Below, in pieces: positions 53,537-62,623 of a DNA stretch of 64,000 nucleotides. Each line of letters starts with the position of its first letter. Position 1 is the stretch's first letter. The notes below the pieces were generated by a model. It did not search any database. It saw only the letters and a list, made by a program, of their open reading frames with translations, and had not been told where the DNA came from. A program made the position numbers and the translations under genes. The stretch is from positions 140,813-204,812 of the forward strand of contig NZ_LT160636.1 in assembly GCF_900048895.1 (NCBI RefSeq). The letters run 5' to 3'. This DNA is from Neglectibacter timonensis. GTDB lineage: Bacteria; Bacillota; Clostridia; Oscillospirales; Acutalibacteraceae.

Positions 53537-56500
53537 ATGTATATTGGGGACCTGCACATCCATTCCAGCTTTTCCCGGGCCACCAGCCGGGAATGCGATG
53601 CCGCCCACCTGGACCTGTGGGCAAGGAAAAAGGGGATCTCCCTGCTGGGCACCGGGGATTTTACCCATCCTGCCTGGCGGGCCCGTCTGGAGGAGGAACT
53701 GGTTCCGGCGGAGGAGGGGCTCTACACCCTGAAAAAAGAGCTGTGCCTTCCCGATGAGACCGCGGGCGTGCGGGAAGCGCCGCGATTTGTGCTCTCCGGG
53801 GAGATCAGCTCCATCTATAAGAAAAACGGACGGGTGCGCAAGGTGCACAATGTGATCCTATTGCCCAGCCTGGAATCGGCGGGAGAGCTTTCCCGCCGTT
53901 TGGAGGCCATCGGAAACATCCATTCCGACGGAAGGCCCATCCTGGGCCTGGACAGCCGGGACCTTCTGGAAATCACCCTGGACGCCTGCCCGGAGGCAGT
54001 GTTTATCCCTGCGCATATCTGGACGCCCCATTTTTCCCTGTTCGGCGCTTTTTCAGGATTTGATACCATGGAAGAATGCTTTGAGGAGCTGACGCCGCAC
54101 ATCCATGCGCTGGAAACCGGCCTGTCCTCAGACCCGCCCATGAACTGGCGTGTCTCCCAGCTGGACGGCTATACGCTGGTTTCCAATTCCGACGCGCATT
54201 CTCCCCAAAAGCTGGGACGGGAGGCGAATCTCTTTGACACGGGGCTCTCCTATTCCCAAATGAAGCGGGCCATCGAAACGGGGGAAGGGTTTTCGGGGAC
54301 GCTGGAGTTTTTCCCGGAGGAGGGCAAATACCACCTGGACGGCCACCGGAACTGCGGCGTCCGCCTGACCCCGGCCGAGACGGAGGAATATGGGGGAAAA
54401 TGCCCGGTATGCGGAAAAAAGATCACCATCGGCGTAGAGCACCGGGTGGAGGAGCTGGCGGACAGGGAGGAAGGGTATCGTCCCCAAGGGGCGAAGCCCT
54501 TTGAGAGCCTCGCTCCCTTGCCGGAGGTGATTGCCGCTTCTACCGGCGTTTCCGAAGCGAGCAAGAAGACGCGGGCAAGATATGAAGAGATGCTTCGAAC
54601 GCTGGGGCCGGAATTCTACATTCTGCGGGAAGCGCCGCTCGCCCAGGTGGAACAGACGGCAGGACCCGCCGTGGCGGAGGGCATCCGCCGGCTGCGGGAA
54701 GGGAAGGTGGAGCGCGTTGCGGGATATGACGGGGAATTTGGTTCCGTCATCCTCCTGACCCCCTCTGAAATTGAGTCTCTGAACGGACAGACCTCCCTGT
54801 TTGGAGTGTCCGGCGTGGAACCAAAGAAAAAAGCAGCTTCCCAAAAAGCGGCGAAAAAACCTTTGAAGCCGGAAGCGGAACGCCCCTTTTCCGCAGCCAG
54901 CCCCAATGAGGAACAGCTCCGGGCTGTCTCCTCAGATGCCGCTGCCATTGCGGTGGTGGCGGGGCCCGGCACGGGAAAAACCAAAACCCTGACGGACCGC
55001 ATCGCCCATCTGATCTCCGGATGCGGTGTAAAGCCGTCGGAAATTACGGCGGTCACCTTTACCAACCAGGCGGCGAAAGAGATGCGGGAACGGCTGGAGC
55101 AGCGCTTGGGCGGAAAACGGGCCGTCTCCGGTATGACCATCGGCACCTTCCACGCCATCTGTCTGCGGCAGCTGGAGGATGTGAGGCTGATCGGGGAGGC
55201 GGAGGCCCTGGCCCAGGCGGCCCAGGTGCTGGCACGCCTGGGAGAAAGCCGTACGCCCCGTCAGTTCCTGCAGTCGGTTTCCCGGAGGAAAAACGGCTTT
55301 TCCCCAGAGGACGCCGGCATCGGGGAAGAGGCGCTTGCCGCCTATCAGGAGGCCCTTGCCGCAGAGGGGGTTCTGGATTTTGACGACCTCCTGCTGCGGG
55401 CCCTGGAACAGGGCCCCAGAGACAGCCGCCCCTTCTCCTATCTGCTGGTGGATGAGTTCCAGGACTGCAACGACCTGCAGTATGAGCTGGTCAGAACCTG
55501 GAGCCGGGAGGGGAAAAGCCTGTTTGTCATCGGGGACCCGGACCAGTCGATTTACGGTTTCCGGGGCGCAGGCGGCCGGTGCTTTGAACGCCTGCATTCG
55601 GATTTTCCCGGCCTGCAGCAAATCCGGCTGCTTCGCAACTACCGGTCTACACCGGAAATTCTGGACTGCGCCCTGCCGGTCATTTCAAAAAACGGCGGGG
55701 AAGAGCGGCGGCTGCTGGCGCAGGCCCCTTCGGGATGCGCGGTGCGGTATTTCCATGCGGCTGACGATTTTTCCGAGGCTGTGTTTCTGGCCAAAGAGAT
55801 CGCCCGGATGACCGGCGGTGTGGACATGCTGGACGCCCAGCAGGGAGAGGATCGGGAGGTATACCGTTCCTTCTCCGACATTGCCGTGCTCTGCCGAACG
55901 CACCGCCAGCTGGAGCTGGTGGAGAACTGCCTGCGTCATGACGATATTCCCTGTCTTGTCACAGGGCGGGGAGATTTCCTGCAGGAGGATCGGGTGCGGG
56001 GGACCGTGGCCTTTTTCACATATCTGACGGAACCTGGCAACGGGTTTGCCCTGAGAGATTGTCTGAAGCTGCTGTGGAACTGCCCCGCTTCCCAGGCGGA
56101 GGAGGCTGCGCGCTGCTGCGAGTCTGTCTCCAGCCCCGGGGAATTGGGGGAGAAGCTGGGAGATTTGCCGGCCCTTTCAGAATTCCTCAGCTGTATAGAG
56201 GAATTCCTGCCCAGGCGTAAGGAAAAGCCGGGAAAGCTTCTGGAGCGCTGGGCCCGGAAGTGGGAAGGAGAGGAAAGTCTTCTCCGCTTGGGGAATATGG
56301 CCTCCTTTTACGGCAGCCTGCCGGAGTTTTTGAACGCCCTGCTGCTGGGAGAGGAGGACGACCTGCGCCGGGCTTCGGGAAAGAGTTATTCCTCCGGAGC
56401 GGTGCGGCTGATGACTCTTCACGGCTCCAAGGGCCTGGAATTCCCCGTAGTGTTTTTGGCAGGTGTAAAGCTAGGAAGCTTGCCACTGGAATCTCCCCGG

Positions 56501-56686
56501 CGTCCTTCGGACCCGGCGGAAGAACGCCGGCTGTTTTATGTGGGGATGACTCGTGCCAGAGAGGAATTGATTCTCACGGCTGCGGAAGAGCCTTCCCCCT
56601 TCCTGAATGATATCCCCGCAGGAAGGCTGGAGCGGGTCCGGCTGGCCGTTCGGGAAAAGCCTGCGGAACAGCTGTCGCTGTTTTGA
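53537..56686 (+). CDS. Endonuclease Q-UvrD helicase fusion
   Basis: 1049 residues. Residues 1-425 are a PHP-fold endonuclease Q: DLHIHSSFSRA, GTGDFTHP, HNVILLP, PAHIWTPHFSLFG, NSDAHSPQ, and a zinc site with Cys289 and Cys292. EndoQ nicks DNA 5' of uracil, hypoxanthine or abasic sites. After a Lys/Ala linker, residues 460-1049 form a UvrD/PcrA helicase: GPGTGKT at 476, DEFQD at 639, GDPDQSIYGFRGA, LHGSKGLEF, FYVGMTRAR. Clamp-binding-like motifs end both halves: QTSLF at 418-422 and QLSLF at 1045-1049. Start has TGGAGGA 8 bases upstream. Monocistronic. Confidence 0.9.
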   Translation: MYIGDLHIHSSFSRATSRECDAAHLDLWARKKGISLLGTGDFTHPAWRARLEEELVPAEEGLYTLKKELCLPDETAGVREAPRFVLSGEISSIYKKNGRVRKVHNVILLPSLESAGELSRRLEAIGNIHSDGRPILGLDSRDLLEITLDACPEAVFIPAHIWTPHFSLFGAFSGFDTMEECFEELTPHIHALETGLSSDPPMNWRVSQLDGYTLVSNSDAHSPQKLGREANLFDTGLSYSQMKRAIETGEGFSGTLEFFPEEGKYHLDGHRNCGVRLTPAETEEYGGKCPVCGKKITIGVEHRVEELADREEGYRPQGAKPFESLAPLPEVIAASTGVSEASKKTRARYEEMLRTLGPEFYILREAPLAQVEQTAGPAVAEGIRRLREGKVERVAGYDGEFGSVILLTPSEIESLNGQTSLFGVSGVEPKKKAASQKAAKKPLKPEAERPFSAASPNEEQLRAVSSDAAAIAVVAGPGTGKTKTLTDRIAHLISGCGVKPSEITAVTFTNQAAKEMRERLEQRLGGKRAVSGMTIGTFHAICLRQLEDVRLIGEAEALAQAAQVLARLGESRTPRQFLQSVSRRKNGFSPEDAGIGEEALAAYQEALAAEGVLDFDDLLLRALEQGPRDSRPFSYLLVDEFQDCNDLQYELVRTWSREGKSLFVIGDPDQSIYGFRGAGGRCFERLHSDFPGLQQIRLLRNYRSTPEILDCALPVISKNGGEERRLLAQAPSGCAVRYFHAADDFSEAVFLAKEIARMTGGVDMLDAQQGEDREVYRSFSDIAVLCRTHRQLELVENCLRHDDIPCLVTGRGDFLQEDRVRGTVAFFTYLTEPGNGFALRDCLKLLWNCPASQAEEAARCCESVSSPGELGEKLGDLPALSEFLSCIEEFLPRRKEKPGKLLERWARKWEGEESLLRLGNMASFYGSLPEFLNALLLGEEDDLRRASGKSYSSGAVRLMTLHGSKGLEFPVVFLAGVKLGSLPLESPRRPSDPAEERRLFYVGMTRAREELILTAAEEPSPFLNDIPAGRLERVRLAVREKPAEQLSLF

Positions 56687-56805
56687 AGAGCTGAAACAGA
56701 AGCAGCACAAAGGCAAAATGAAGCGGACCATCAACCGCAGGAGGATGGTTCGCTTCTGTTTTTATCTGATAAAAATAAATATAGTTGGCATTTTTTGGAA
56801 TCCAC

Positions 56806-56854
56806 TTGTTTTTGCTTATTCTATATAGTATAATTTATCAAAATTATACTATAT
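56806..56854 (+). promoter_or_regulatory. SLH-protein promoter embedded in an AT palindrome
   Basis: TTGTTT (56806-56811), 17 bases, TATAAT (56829-56834). The -10 lies in the left arm of a perfect 14-bp inverted repeat (56823-56836 and 56841-56854), so a regulator bound there would block the promoter. Local base composition is far more AT-rich than the neighbours. Confidence 0.7.
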
Positions 56855-56880
56855 GATAATTTGTTAAGAAGGAGAGGATT

Positions 56881-59800
56881 GTGGTGAAAAAGCTGGTAAG
56901 CCTGTTGCTGTCCCTGCTTCTGCTGGGAACCTCCTGTTTTGCAGCGGCTGCAGACAGAAGGAGCGCGCCCTGGTATGGGGAGGCTTTGGAACATGCTGTG
57001 GAGAATGGCTTGCTGATGGGGGACGAGGAAGGCCTTTCTCCGGAAAAGAACCTGACAAGGGCGCAGCTGGCCGCTATTTTGGGCCGCGCCTTTTCTGCGC
57101 AGCAGGGGGCCGATCTGAGCAGCTTTGCTGACGTTTCAGAAAATGCCTGGTACTATGAAGATATGGCGAAGGCGGTGCGGATGGGAATTTTCCAGGGGGA
57201 TGGGAACCGGCTGCTGCCGGATTCCCCAGCCACCCGGGAAGAGGTGTTCGCCGTGCTTGCCCGCTGCTTTCAGCTCCGCCCCCAGGATGGGGATGTACTG
57301 ACCCGCTTTGCGGACGGGGAAAAGGTATCCTTCTGGGCACGAGAGGCGGCGCAGGCCCTTGTTTCCTGCGGGTATATCCAGGGCTCCGGAAACAGCATAG
57401 AACCCCAGAAGTCTATTACCAGGGCGGAATTTGCCCAGGTGATGGACCGCATGGTACAGAATTACTGTTCTGCCGGAGGAATTTACTCTGAATTTCCCAA
57501 GGGGAACGTTGTGATCAACCAGCCCGGGATTTCCCTGCAGGGCGCGGTGATTGAAGGGGACTTGATTCTGGCGGACGGCGTAGGGGAGAACGATATTGAC
57601 CTGAGCGGCGTCACGGTGACCGGCCGCATTTTGGTACGGGGCGGGAATCTGACGGCGAGAGAGGGAACCGCGGTTCCGGTTGTACAGGTGGCGAATCCCA
57701 ACGGCAGCACCCGCATTGCGTCGGACGGCAGCACAGAGGTAAAGACCCTGGCGGTGGAATCCCCTGTGGTGCTCTCGGGGAAAGCGGGGACGGTGGAAGC
57801 CCGCGGCCCGCTGACCATCGAAGCCGGCGCTTCTGTGGAAGAGTTGGTTTTGAGCAGCAGTGCTGCTCAGGCGGAGATCCACGGTGCCGTGGATCATCTC
57901 GTCACGTCAGCCGAAGCCGAAGGCGTGGAAATTATTGTGCCGGCAGGGGGCTCTGTAGCGGAGGCCGTGGTGGAAGCGCCCGGGGTGAAAATTGCCGGAG
58001 AGGGCAGTCTGGGAAAGGTGACCGCCAACGCGGACGGCCTGCATGTGGAAACCCCCAACACACAGCTGGTGGTGGGTGAAACGGCGGCCGGCGTGACTGT
58101 GGGCGAAGAGAAGGTGGAGCCGGGCAGTTCCGTCACCACCAATTCCACCGGAACCGGCGTACAGGAGACGCCGCCGGCGCCGCCCGCCCCGTCCCGGGTA
58201 TCTGTGACAGGAATTGAGGTGGAACCGAAGACACTGCTGCTTAAGATCCAGAAAACAGCCGGGCTGACGGCTAAAATCCAGCCAGCGAATGCCACGGAGC
58301 AGGGTGTTGTCTGGTCTTCCGACGATGAGGACGTCGCCGTTGTGGACGATCAGGGACAGGTGACGGGGCTTTCCGCCGGTAGCGCCGTGATCACGGCGGC
58401 CAGCAAAGAAGGGAATTTTACTGCTGAATGCACGGTAACTGTGGAAGGTGCAAAAAACTGGTATGTAAATGGGGTAGACGGCTCCGATGAAAATGACGGA
58501 CTGACAGATGATAAAGCGCTTAAATCAGTTAAAAATGCCGTGGAAAAGGCAGAAGACGGTGATATTATTGTTATTTGCGGCCCGGTCAGCCTTGGAGAGG
58601 AAGAAATTGTTACTGATATTGACAAGGGATTGACCTTTACGGGAAAAACAGCAGAGAAGGATTACAACAATACGGCGCAATTGACACTTGCAGGAAATAT
58701 TTCGTTGTGTGGTGAAACGGTATTCCAGAATATTCAATTAAAAATTGGGCGTACAATGGATATTTATGCTAACGGGAATACGCTTTTATTTGATTATGGA
58801 GTGGATACACAATATCTTACCTATGTCGATGACAAAGGCAACGTACTATCTTATATGCTGTATGTGTATGGTGGGGGCCTGAACTGCGAATGTGAAAGCA
58901 CGAATGTGACAATGCATAGCGGGAGGATCACTTATCTGTTTGGCGGCGGAAAGGCAACGCAAAAAAATCAAACCGCCAAGGTGAACGGAGATGCCAGCAT
59001 CACGATTACCGGCGGATATGTAGACGATTCCATTGTGGGCGGCGGGAATGGATACGCCGCAAATACCAATGTGGATGTTGCAGGGAAGTCCATCATTTCG
59101 ATTAGCGGCCAGGATTTTGATATGGGTTGGTATGATGTCAAGAACAACAAAGAATGCGGCAGCATCTACGGCGGCAGCTGGCCGGACCGGGACTCCTCGG
59201 GCAGAATTGAGGGCGGAAGCTGGATCACCATGGAAGACTGTTCGGTGTTTTGCGACGTCTTCGGCGGCGGCCACAGCGATGACAAGAATTCCGACGTCAC
59301 TGTCAAGGGCGCTACTATCCAGCTGGATCGTACCAAGATCGGGGATTTTGTCTTTGGCGGAGGCATGTCCTTTAACTCCGGAGACACAAATACAATTGAC
59401 GGAAACGTGACTATCACCATGACTGACTGCGAAGCCGCGGCCGTCATCGGCGGCGGCGCATCCCTGAGTGGTTGCGATATGGAGGTAAACGGTGATGTTT
59501 CCATCACGCTGACGCGGTGCAAACTGAGCGAAGCGATAGTCGGCGGAGGCTGTATTTTTGACAGCGAAGGATCTTCCCATGTGAAGGGAAAAATCAGCCT
59601 GGATTTTACCGATGTAACTGGACCCGATGGAACGGAAGTCCCGGAAATTCTCTGTTCAGGGATGAATGGAAATACAGATAAGGGAACTGAAAACGCGTCG
59701 TCTGACATGGCGGTTCTAAATATTTCCGGAGTTTTGAAAACCCAGAAATTGCTGGCCGGAGAGACAAAGAACGGCTGCACAGTGACTTTGGGCAGTGATG

Positions 59801-59949
59801 CTTCCCTGCATCTGAAAGAGCCGGAAGATATGAATGATCCCTCCCAGTGGCCCTGGTATGACAGCACGGGGACTGGGGTGGTTAAGAATGTGGATACATT
59901 ACAGGACGCTTCCTTTATCTGGACAGATGATAGGTGGGTACAGCAGTAG
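56881..59949 (+). CDS. SLH-anchored surface protein with Ig-like domain and Gly-rich beta-repeat region
   Basis: 1022 residues from GTG (56881; 56884 also possible) after AAGGAGAGG. Signal peptide (about 1-22), three SLH domains (about 28-195) for anchoring to secondary wall polymer, a beta-solenoid-like region (about 210-430), a Pro-rich hinge near 435, a Big_2 Ig-like domain (about 440-520), then a right-handed beta-helix-like region (about 525-1000) with recurrent GGG and GGxW turns. No catalytic motif is visible; adhesion or glycan binding is likely. Base composition falls from about nucleotide 58,440, suggesting a separately acquired C-terminal half. Confidence 0.85.
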   Translation: MVKKLVSLLLSLLLLGTSCFAAAADRRSAPWYGEALEHAVENGLLMGDEEGLSPEKNLTRAQLAAILGRAFSAQQGADLSSFADVSENAWYYEDMAKAVRMGIFQGDGNRLLPDSPATREEVFAVLARCFQLRPQDGDVLTRFADGEKVSFWAREAAQALVSCGYIQGSGNSIEPQKSITRAEFAQVMDRMVQNYCSAGGIYSEFPKGNVVINQPGISLQGAVIEGDLILADGVGENDIDLSGVTVTGRILVRGGNLTAREGTAVPVVQVANPNGSTRIASDGSTEVKTLAVESPVVLSGKAGTVEARGPLTIEAGASVEELVLSSSAAQAEIHGAVDHLVTSAEAEGVEIIVPAGGSVAEAVVEAPGVKIAGEGSLGKVTANADGLHVETPNTQLVVGETAAGVTVGEEKVEPGSSVTTNSTGTGVQETPPAPPAPSRVSVTGIEVEPKTLLLKIQKTAGLTAKIQPANATEQGVVWSSDDEDVAVVDDQGQVTGLSAGSAVITAASKEGNFTAECTVTVEGAKNWYVNGVDGSDENDGLTDDKALKSVKNAVEKAEDGDIIVICGPVSLGEEEIVTDIDKGLTFTGKTAEKDYNNTAQLTLAGNISLCGETVFQNIQLKIGRTMDIYANGNTLLFDYGVDTQYLTYVDDKGNVLSYMLYVYGGGLNCECESTNVTMHSGRITYLFGGGKATQKNQTAKVNGDASITITGGYVDDSIVGGGNGYAANTNVDVAGKSIISISGQDFDMGWYDVKNNKECGSIYGGSWPDRDSSGRIEGGSWITMEDCSVFCDVFGGGHSDDKNSDVTVKGATIQLDRTKIGDFVFGGGMSFNSGDTNTIDGNVTITMTDCEAAAVIGGGASLSGCDMEVNGDVSITLTRCKLSEAIVGGGCIFDSEGSSHVKGKISLDFTDVTGPDGTEVPEILCSGMNGNTDKGTENASSDMAVLNISGVLKTQKLLAGETKNGCTVTLGSDASLHLKEPEDMNDPSQWPWYDSTGTGVVKNVDTLQDASFIWTDDRWVQQ

Positions 59950-59964
59950 CAAAGGTCAGGTCAG

Positions 59965-60414
59965 TCACGAAACATTCTTACGGATCTCGTACCGGGCGGC
60001 CAGCAGGCCCCAGTTCTGGTTGAAGGGGCGCATCAGGTTCCAATAGCCGCCGCCCAGGAGGGAGTATTCGTCCATCAGCTGGAATTTTGCCTGCATGCTG
60101 CGCACATCCTCAAACCACACCACGTGCTTGCGGCCCAGCAGGTCCCAGTATTCAAAGTAAGGGCTTTGGGCTGTTTCATCAAAGCGGATGGACGCCCGGT
60201 TTTTGGCGGCGATTTCCACCGCGTACTGGTTGCCGATGGAGGTGGCCCGGGTGACGCCCTTTTCAAAGGGAAGCAGCCAGTCATAGCCGTAATTCGGCAG
60301 GCCCATGAGAATTTTCTGCGGAGGGATTTCCGTAACCCCGTAGGCTACCACCTGGCGTACCTTGTCCAGGGGGGCCACCGCCATAGGCGGGCCATAGGTG
60401 AAGCCCCATTCATA
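59965..60414 (-). pseudogene. 3' fragment of a GH18 (SleL/YaaH-like) gene
   Basis: About 150 residues matching the C-terminal third of spore-cortex or chitinase-like GH18 enzymes: YEWGFTYGPPMAVAPLDKVR, then LMGLPNYGYDW and the closing GGGYWNLMRPFNQNWGL. The N-terminal part with the DxxDxxxE catalytic motif is missing. Homology stops near 60414, where the recombinase element begins, and I do not find the missing 5' half at the other end of the element. It is a truncated, probably inactive gene. Confidence 0.75.
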
Positions 60415-60536
60415 GGAATGGGGCTTCTTAGCACACTTTTTTCTCAGTTTTCGTTTTTTGTTAGAGAGATGCTGTGCAGAGCAATGTCATATTTGGGAAA
60501 AAGATGTCAACCAGCACACAGGTTTGGCTTCTTGGC

Positions 60537-62198
60537 TTAAATCCTCGATGTTCTTTGCGAAGTCGAGGATTTTTTGCGTTCTGCGGAAAATTTGAAGTAG
60601 ACGTCAATATGCCTGGAATCTGATACTTCAATATGGTCCAGCAAATGATTGAGCACATCCCTGTCTATGGCCTGAATGCTGCCATGCTTTTTGAAGAAGG
60701 CGATAAACTCGTCGTCCTGCTTTCGAGCCTCTTTCCTATCCGCAAGACTTTTCTGCAAACGCTCGATCTGCGCATCCTGCGCTGCTATCTCCGCATTGTA
60801 TCCGGCCCTAAGCTGCGTGTATTCGTCCTGGTCCAAAATGCCGCGTTCAAGATTGTCATAGAGCCGGAATTTTGCCTCTGTAAGCCGCTTTTTCTCCTGT
60901 TCCGCACGGGTCAGGGCCAACAGATATTCATTTTGGGAGCGTCCGCCCGGCGTCTCTTTTCCTGCGGCGTCAATCACTTCCTTCACGTCGACCAACTCCT
61001 GAATTTGTCCTTGCACCGCTTGCAAAACGGCCTCCTCCAGCAGAGCCTCTTTGACTGACGGGCATTGGCATTTTTCAGGAGCAAATATCCGCGTCATACA
61101 GCGGTAACGCGCATGGCCGTTAGAAACATTGCGGTTCATCCTTCCACCGCAGGACGCGCATTTTACAAGGCCGGACAAGAGATAACTGGCTTGGTTTTCA
61201 GGGGCTGTTCTGGTATGCCGGGCAAAGCGGCCATGGACAATCGTAAATATTTCATCCGTGATGATCGGCTCATGGGCGCCCTCTATGACCGTCCATTCGC
61301 TTTCATCCGCTGGAACCATCTTTTTGCTTCGATAGGAAACGCTTTTGAACTTGCCCTGAACGAGGTTTCCAATGTATACTTCGTCTTTCAGAATGGAGTT
61401 GACGGTTGTGAGCGCCCACACATTCCGTTTGACACCTCCGCTGGAATGGTTGCCGAATCCCTTGCACCCTTTCTCGGTTTTATAGACGGAAGGAGGCATT
61501 ATTTGCAAGGCATTGAGCTGTTTTACAATCCCGCTTGCGGAAATTCCGTCCGCATACCATCTGAAAATCAATCGTACAATTTCAGCGGCCTCCGGATCGA
61601 CAACAAGTCTGTGCCGGTCCTCCGGGCTTTTTATGTAGCCATAAGGGGCGTAATTTCCCAAAAATTCCCCACGCTCCCGCTTCATGGCAAAGGTACATTT
61701 GATTTTCAAAGAGAGCTGGCGGATATAGTCGTCATTCATGATATTAGAGAATGAGACAATGGCGCTGCAATAACTCTGGGGGTTTTTCAGGCTGTCGATT
61801 TGATTTAGTACGGAAATCACACGGATGCCCTTTTGGGGGAAGTAATCCTCCATCAGGCGTCCAAGTTCAGGGTAGTTCCTGCCCAAGCGGGAATTATCCT
61901 TAAAGATGACGCAGTTGATTTTACCGGCTTCAATATCCGCAATCATTCTCTGGTAGCCGGGGCGGTCGAAGCTGCCGCCTGCATAACCGTCGTCGGAATA
62001 GGCGATAACGGAGGCGATGTTTTCCCCTTGTTCCCGCAGATGTTTTAGATGCTGTTCAATAATTCGCTTTTGATTCTGGATGCTGTCGCTTTCTATTTTG
62101 TCCCCATCCTCTTTACTGAGACGCACATAGAGAGCGACGTGCCATGGGATTTTGTAATTTTCGTTTTTCTCCCTCTTGCTGTTCTGCACAAAGGTCAT
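60537..62198 (-). CDS. Large serine recombinase (TnpX/integrase type)
   Basis: 553 residues. The resolvase-type catalytic domain holds the nucleophile Ser28 in YVRLSKEDGDK and FKDNSRLGRNY. A recombinase domain follows (about 170-290), then the zinc ribbon (CASCGGRMNR with a later CMTR...CQCPS) and a coiled-coil motif (about 440-500). Such enzymes excise and integrate elements by serine-mediated strand exchange. ATG 62198 is preferred, with AAAGGGG upstream. The last codons form a hairpin (CCTCGA/TCGAGG) with T run that can terminate transcription. Confidence 0.92.
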   Translation of the reverse strand: MTFVQNSKREKNENYKIPWHVALYVRLSKEDGDKIESDSIQNQKRIIEQHLKHLREQGENIASVIAYSDDGYAGGSFDRPGYQRMIADIEAGKINCVIFKDNSRLGRNYPELGRLMEDYFPQKGIRVISVLNQIDSLKNPQSYCSAIVSFSNIMNDDYIRQLSLKIKCTFAMKRERGEFLGNYAPYGYIKSPEDRHRLVVDPEAAEIVRLIFRWYADGISASGIVKQLNALQIMPPSVYKTEKGCKGFGNHSSGGVKRNVWALTTVNSILKDEVYIGNLVQGKFKSVSYRSKKMVPADESEWTVIEGAHEPIITDEIFTIVHGRFARHTRTAPENQASYLLSGLVKCASCGGRMNRNVSNGHARYRCMTRIFAPEKCQCPSVKEALLEEAVLQAVQGQIQELVDVKEVIDAAGKETPGGRSQNEYLLALTRAEQEKKRLTEAKFRLYDNLERGILDQDEYTQLRAGYNAEIAAQDAQIERLQKSLADRKEARKQDDEFIAFFKKHGSIQAIDRDVLNHLLDHIEVSDSRHIDVYFKFSAERKKSSTSQRTSRI

Positions 62199-62274
62199 TG
62201 GTACCCCTTTCTGCCAAAACCTTCCATCTTTACAAAACAATTGCTCCAAACGATTGCAAACACGGAGGGTACCG

Positions 62275-62454
62275 TCAAAAATTAGCGTTTTTTGACATGT
62301 GCGAAGAAAGTATGGAAATCATGCAGGAAGTTAGGCTCGGACCGTTTTCCGCATAATGAATTGTCACATGGAATTCTTTTGTGTCCGCCCAATTCTTTTG
62401 GGATTCTCCCGTTTTCTTGCTTTGCTCCGTAGTCAACACCTCCCGCATAAACAT
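62275..62454 (-). CDS. Small element-encoded protein
   Basis: 59 residues, starting MFMREVLTTEQSKK and ending with a conserved-looking segment EFHVTIHYAENGPSLTSCM. A second start at 62448 is possible. It ends 76 bases before the recombinase start and is probably cotranscribed with it. I do not recognise the family. It may be an excision or control factor for the recombinase, by position only. Confidence 0.5.
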   Translation of the reverse strand: MFMREVLTTEQSKKTGESQKNWADTKEFHVTIHYAENGPSLTSCMISILSSHMSKNANF

Positions 62455-62547
62455 ATTGGAATTTTGGCTCAAATATACGCGGCCTGAAGATGCATCCCAC
62501 GGTGGAATTTGTTTTCTGCTCTTTTCGCAGGTCAGGAGAAAAGAAGA

Positions 62548-62609
62548 GGTGGGGCGGTAGAAATACCGCCCCACCGGGGAAAACGCCGGTTGTCCTGTCG
62601 GCGCTTTTC
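62548..62609 (-). terminator. Double hairpin terminator of the downstream SLH gene
   Basis: GGTGGGGCGGTA (62548-62559) with its complement (62564-62575), preceded on the minus strand by a second stem GAAAAGCGCCG/CGGCGTTTTC (62579-62609). T-rich sequence follows on the minus strand. Confidence 0.75.
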
Positions 62610-62623
62610 TTACGTCTGTTCTG

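Larger units (their letters stand above)
60415..62540 (-). mobile_element. Large-serine-recombinase element
   Basis: A compact element holding a 59-codon gene and a large serine recombinase gene, inserted against a truncated GH18 gene on one side and the terminator of an SLH gene on the other. The left end is judged from loss of GH18 homology near 60414; the right end is approximate (62455-62545). An inverted repeat GCCCCATTC/GAATGGGGC (60403-60424) marks the left junction. Sequence is less GC-rich than its surroundings. No relaxase, transposition accessory gene or cargo is seen. Confidence 0.6.
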
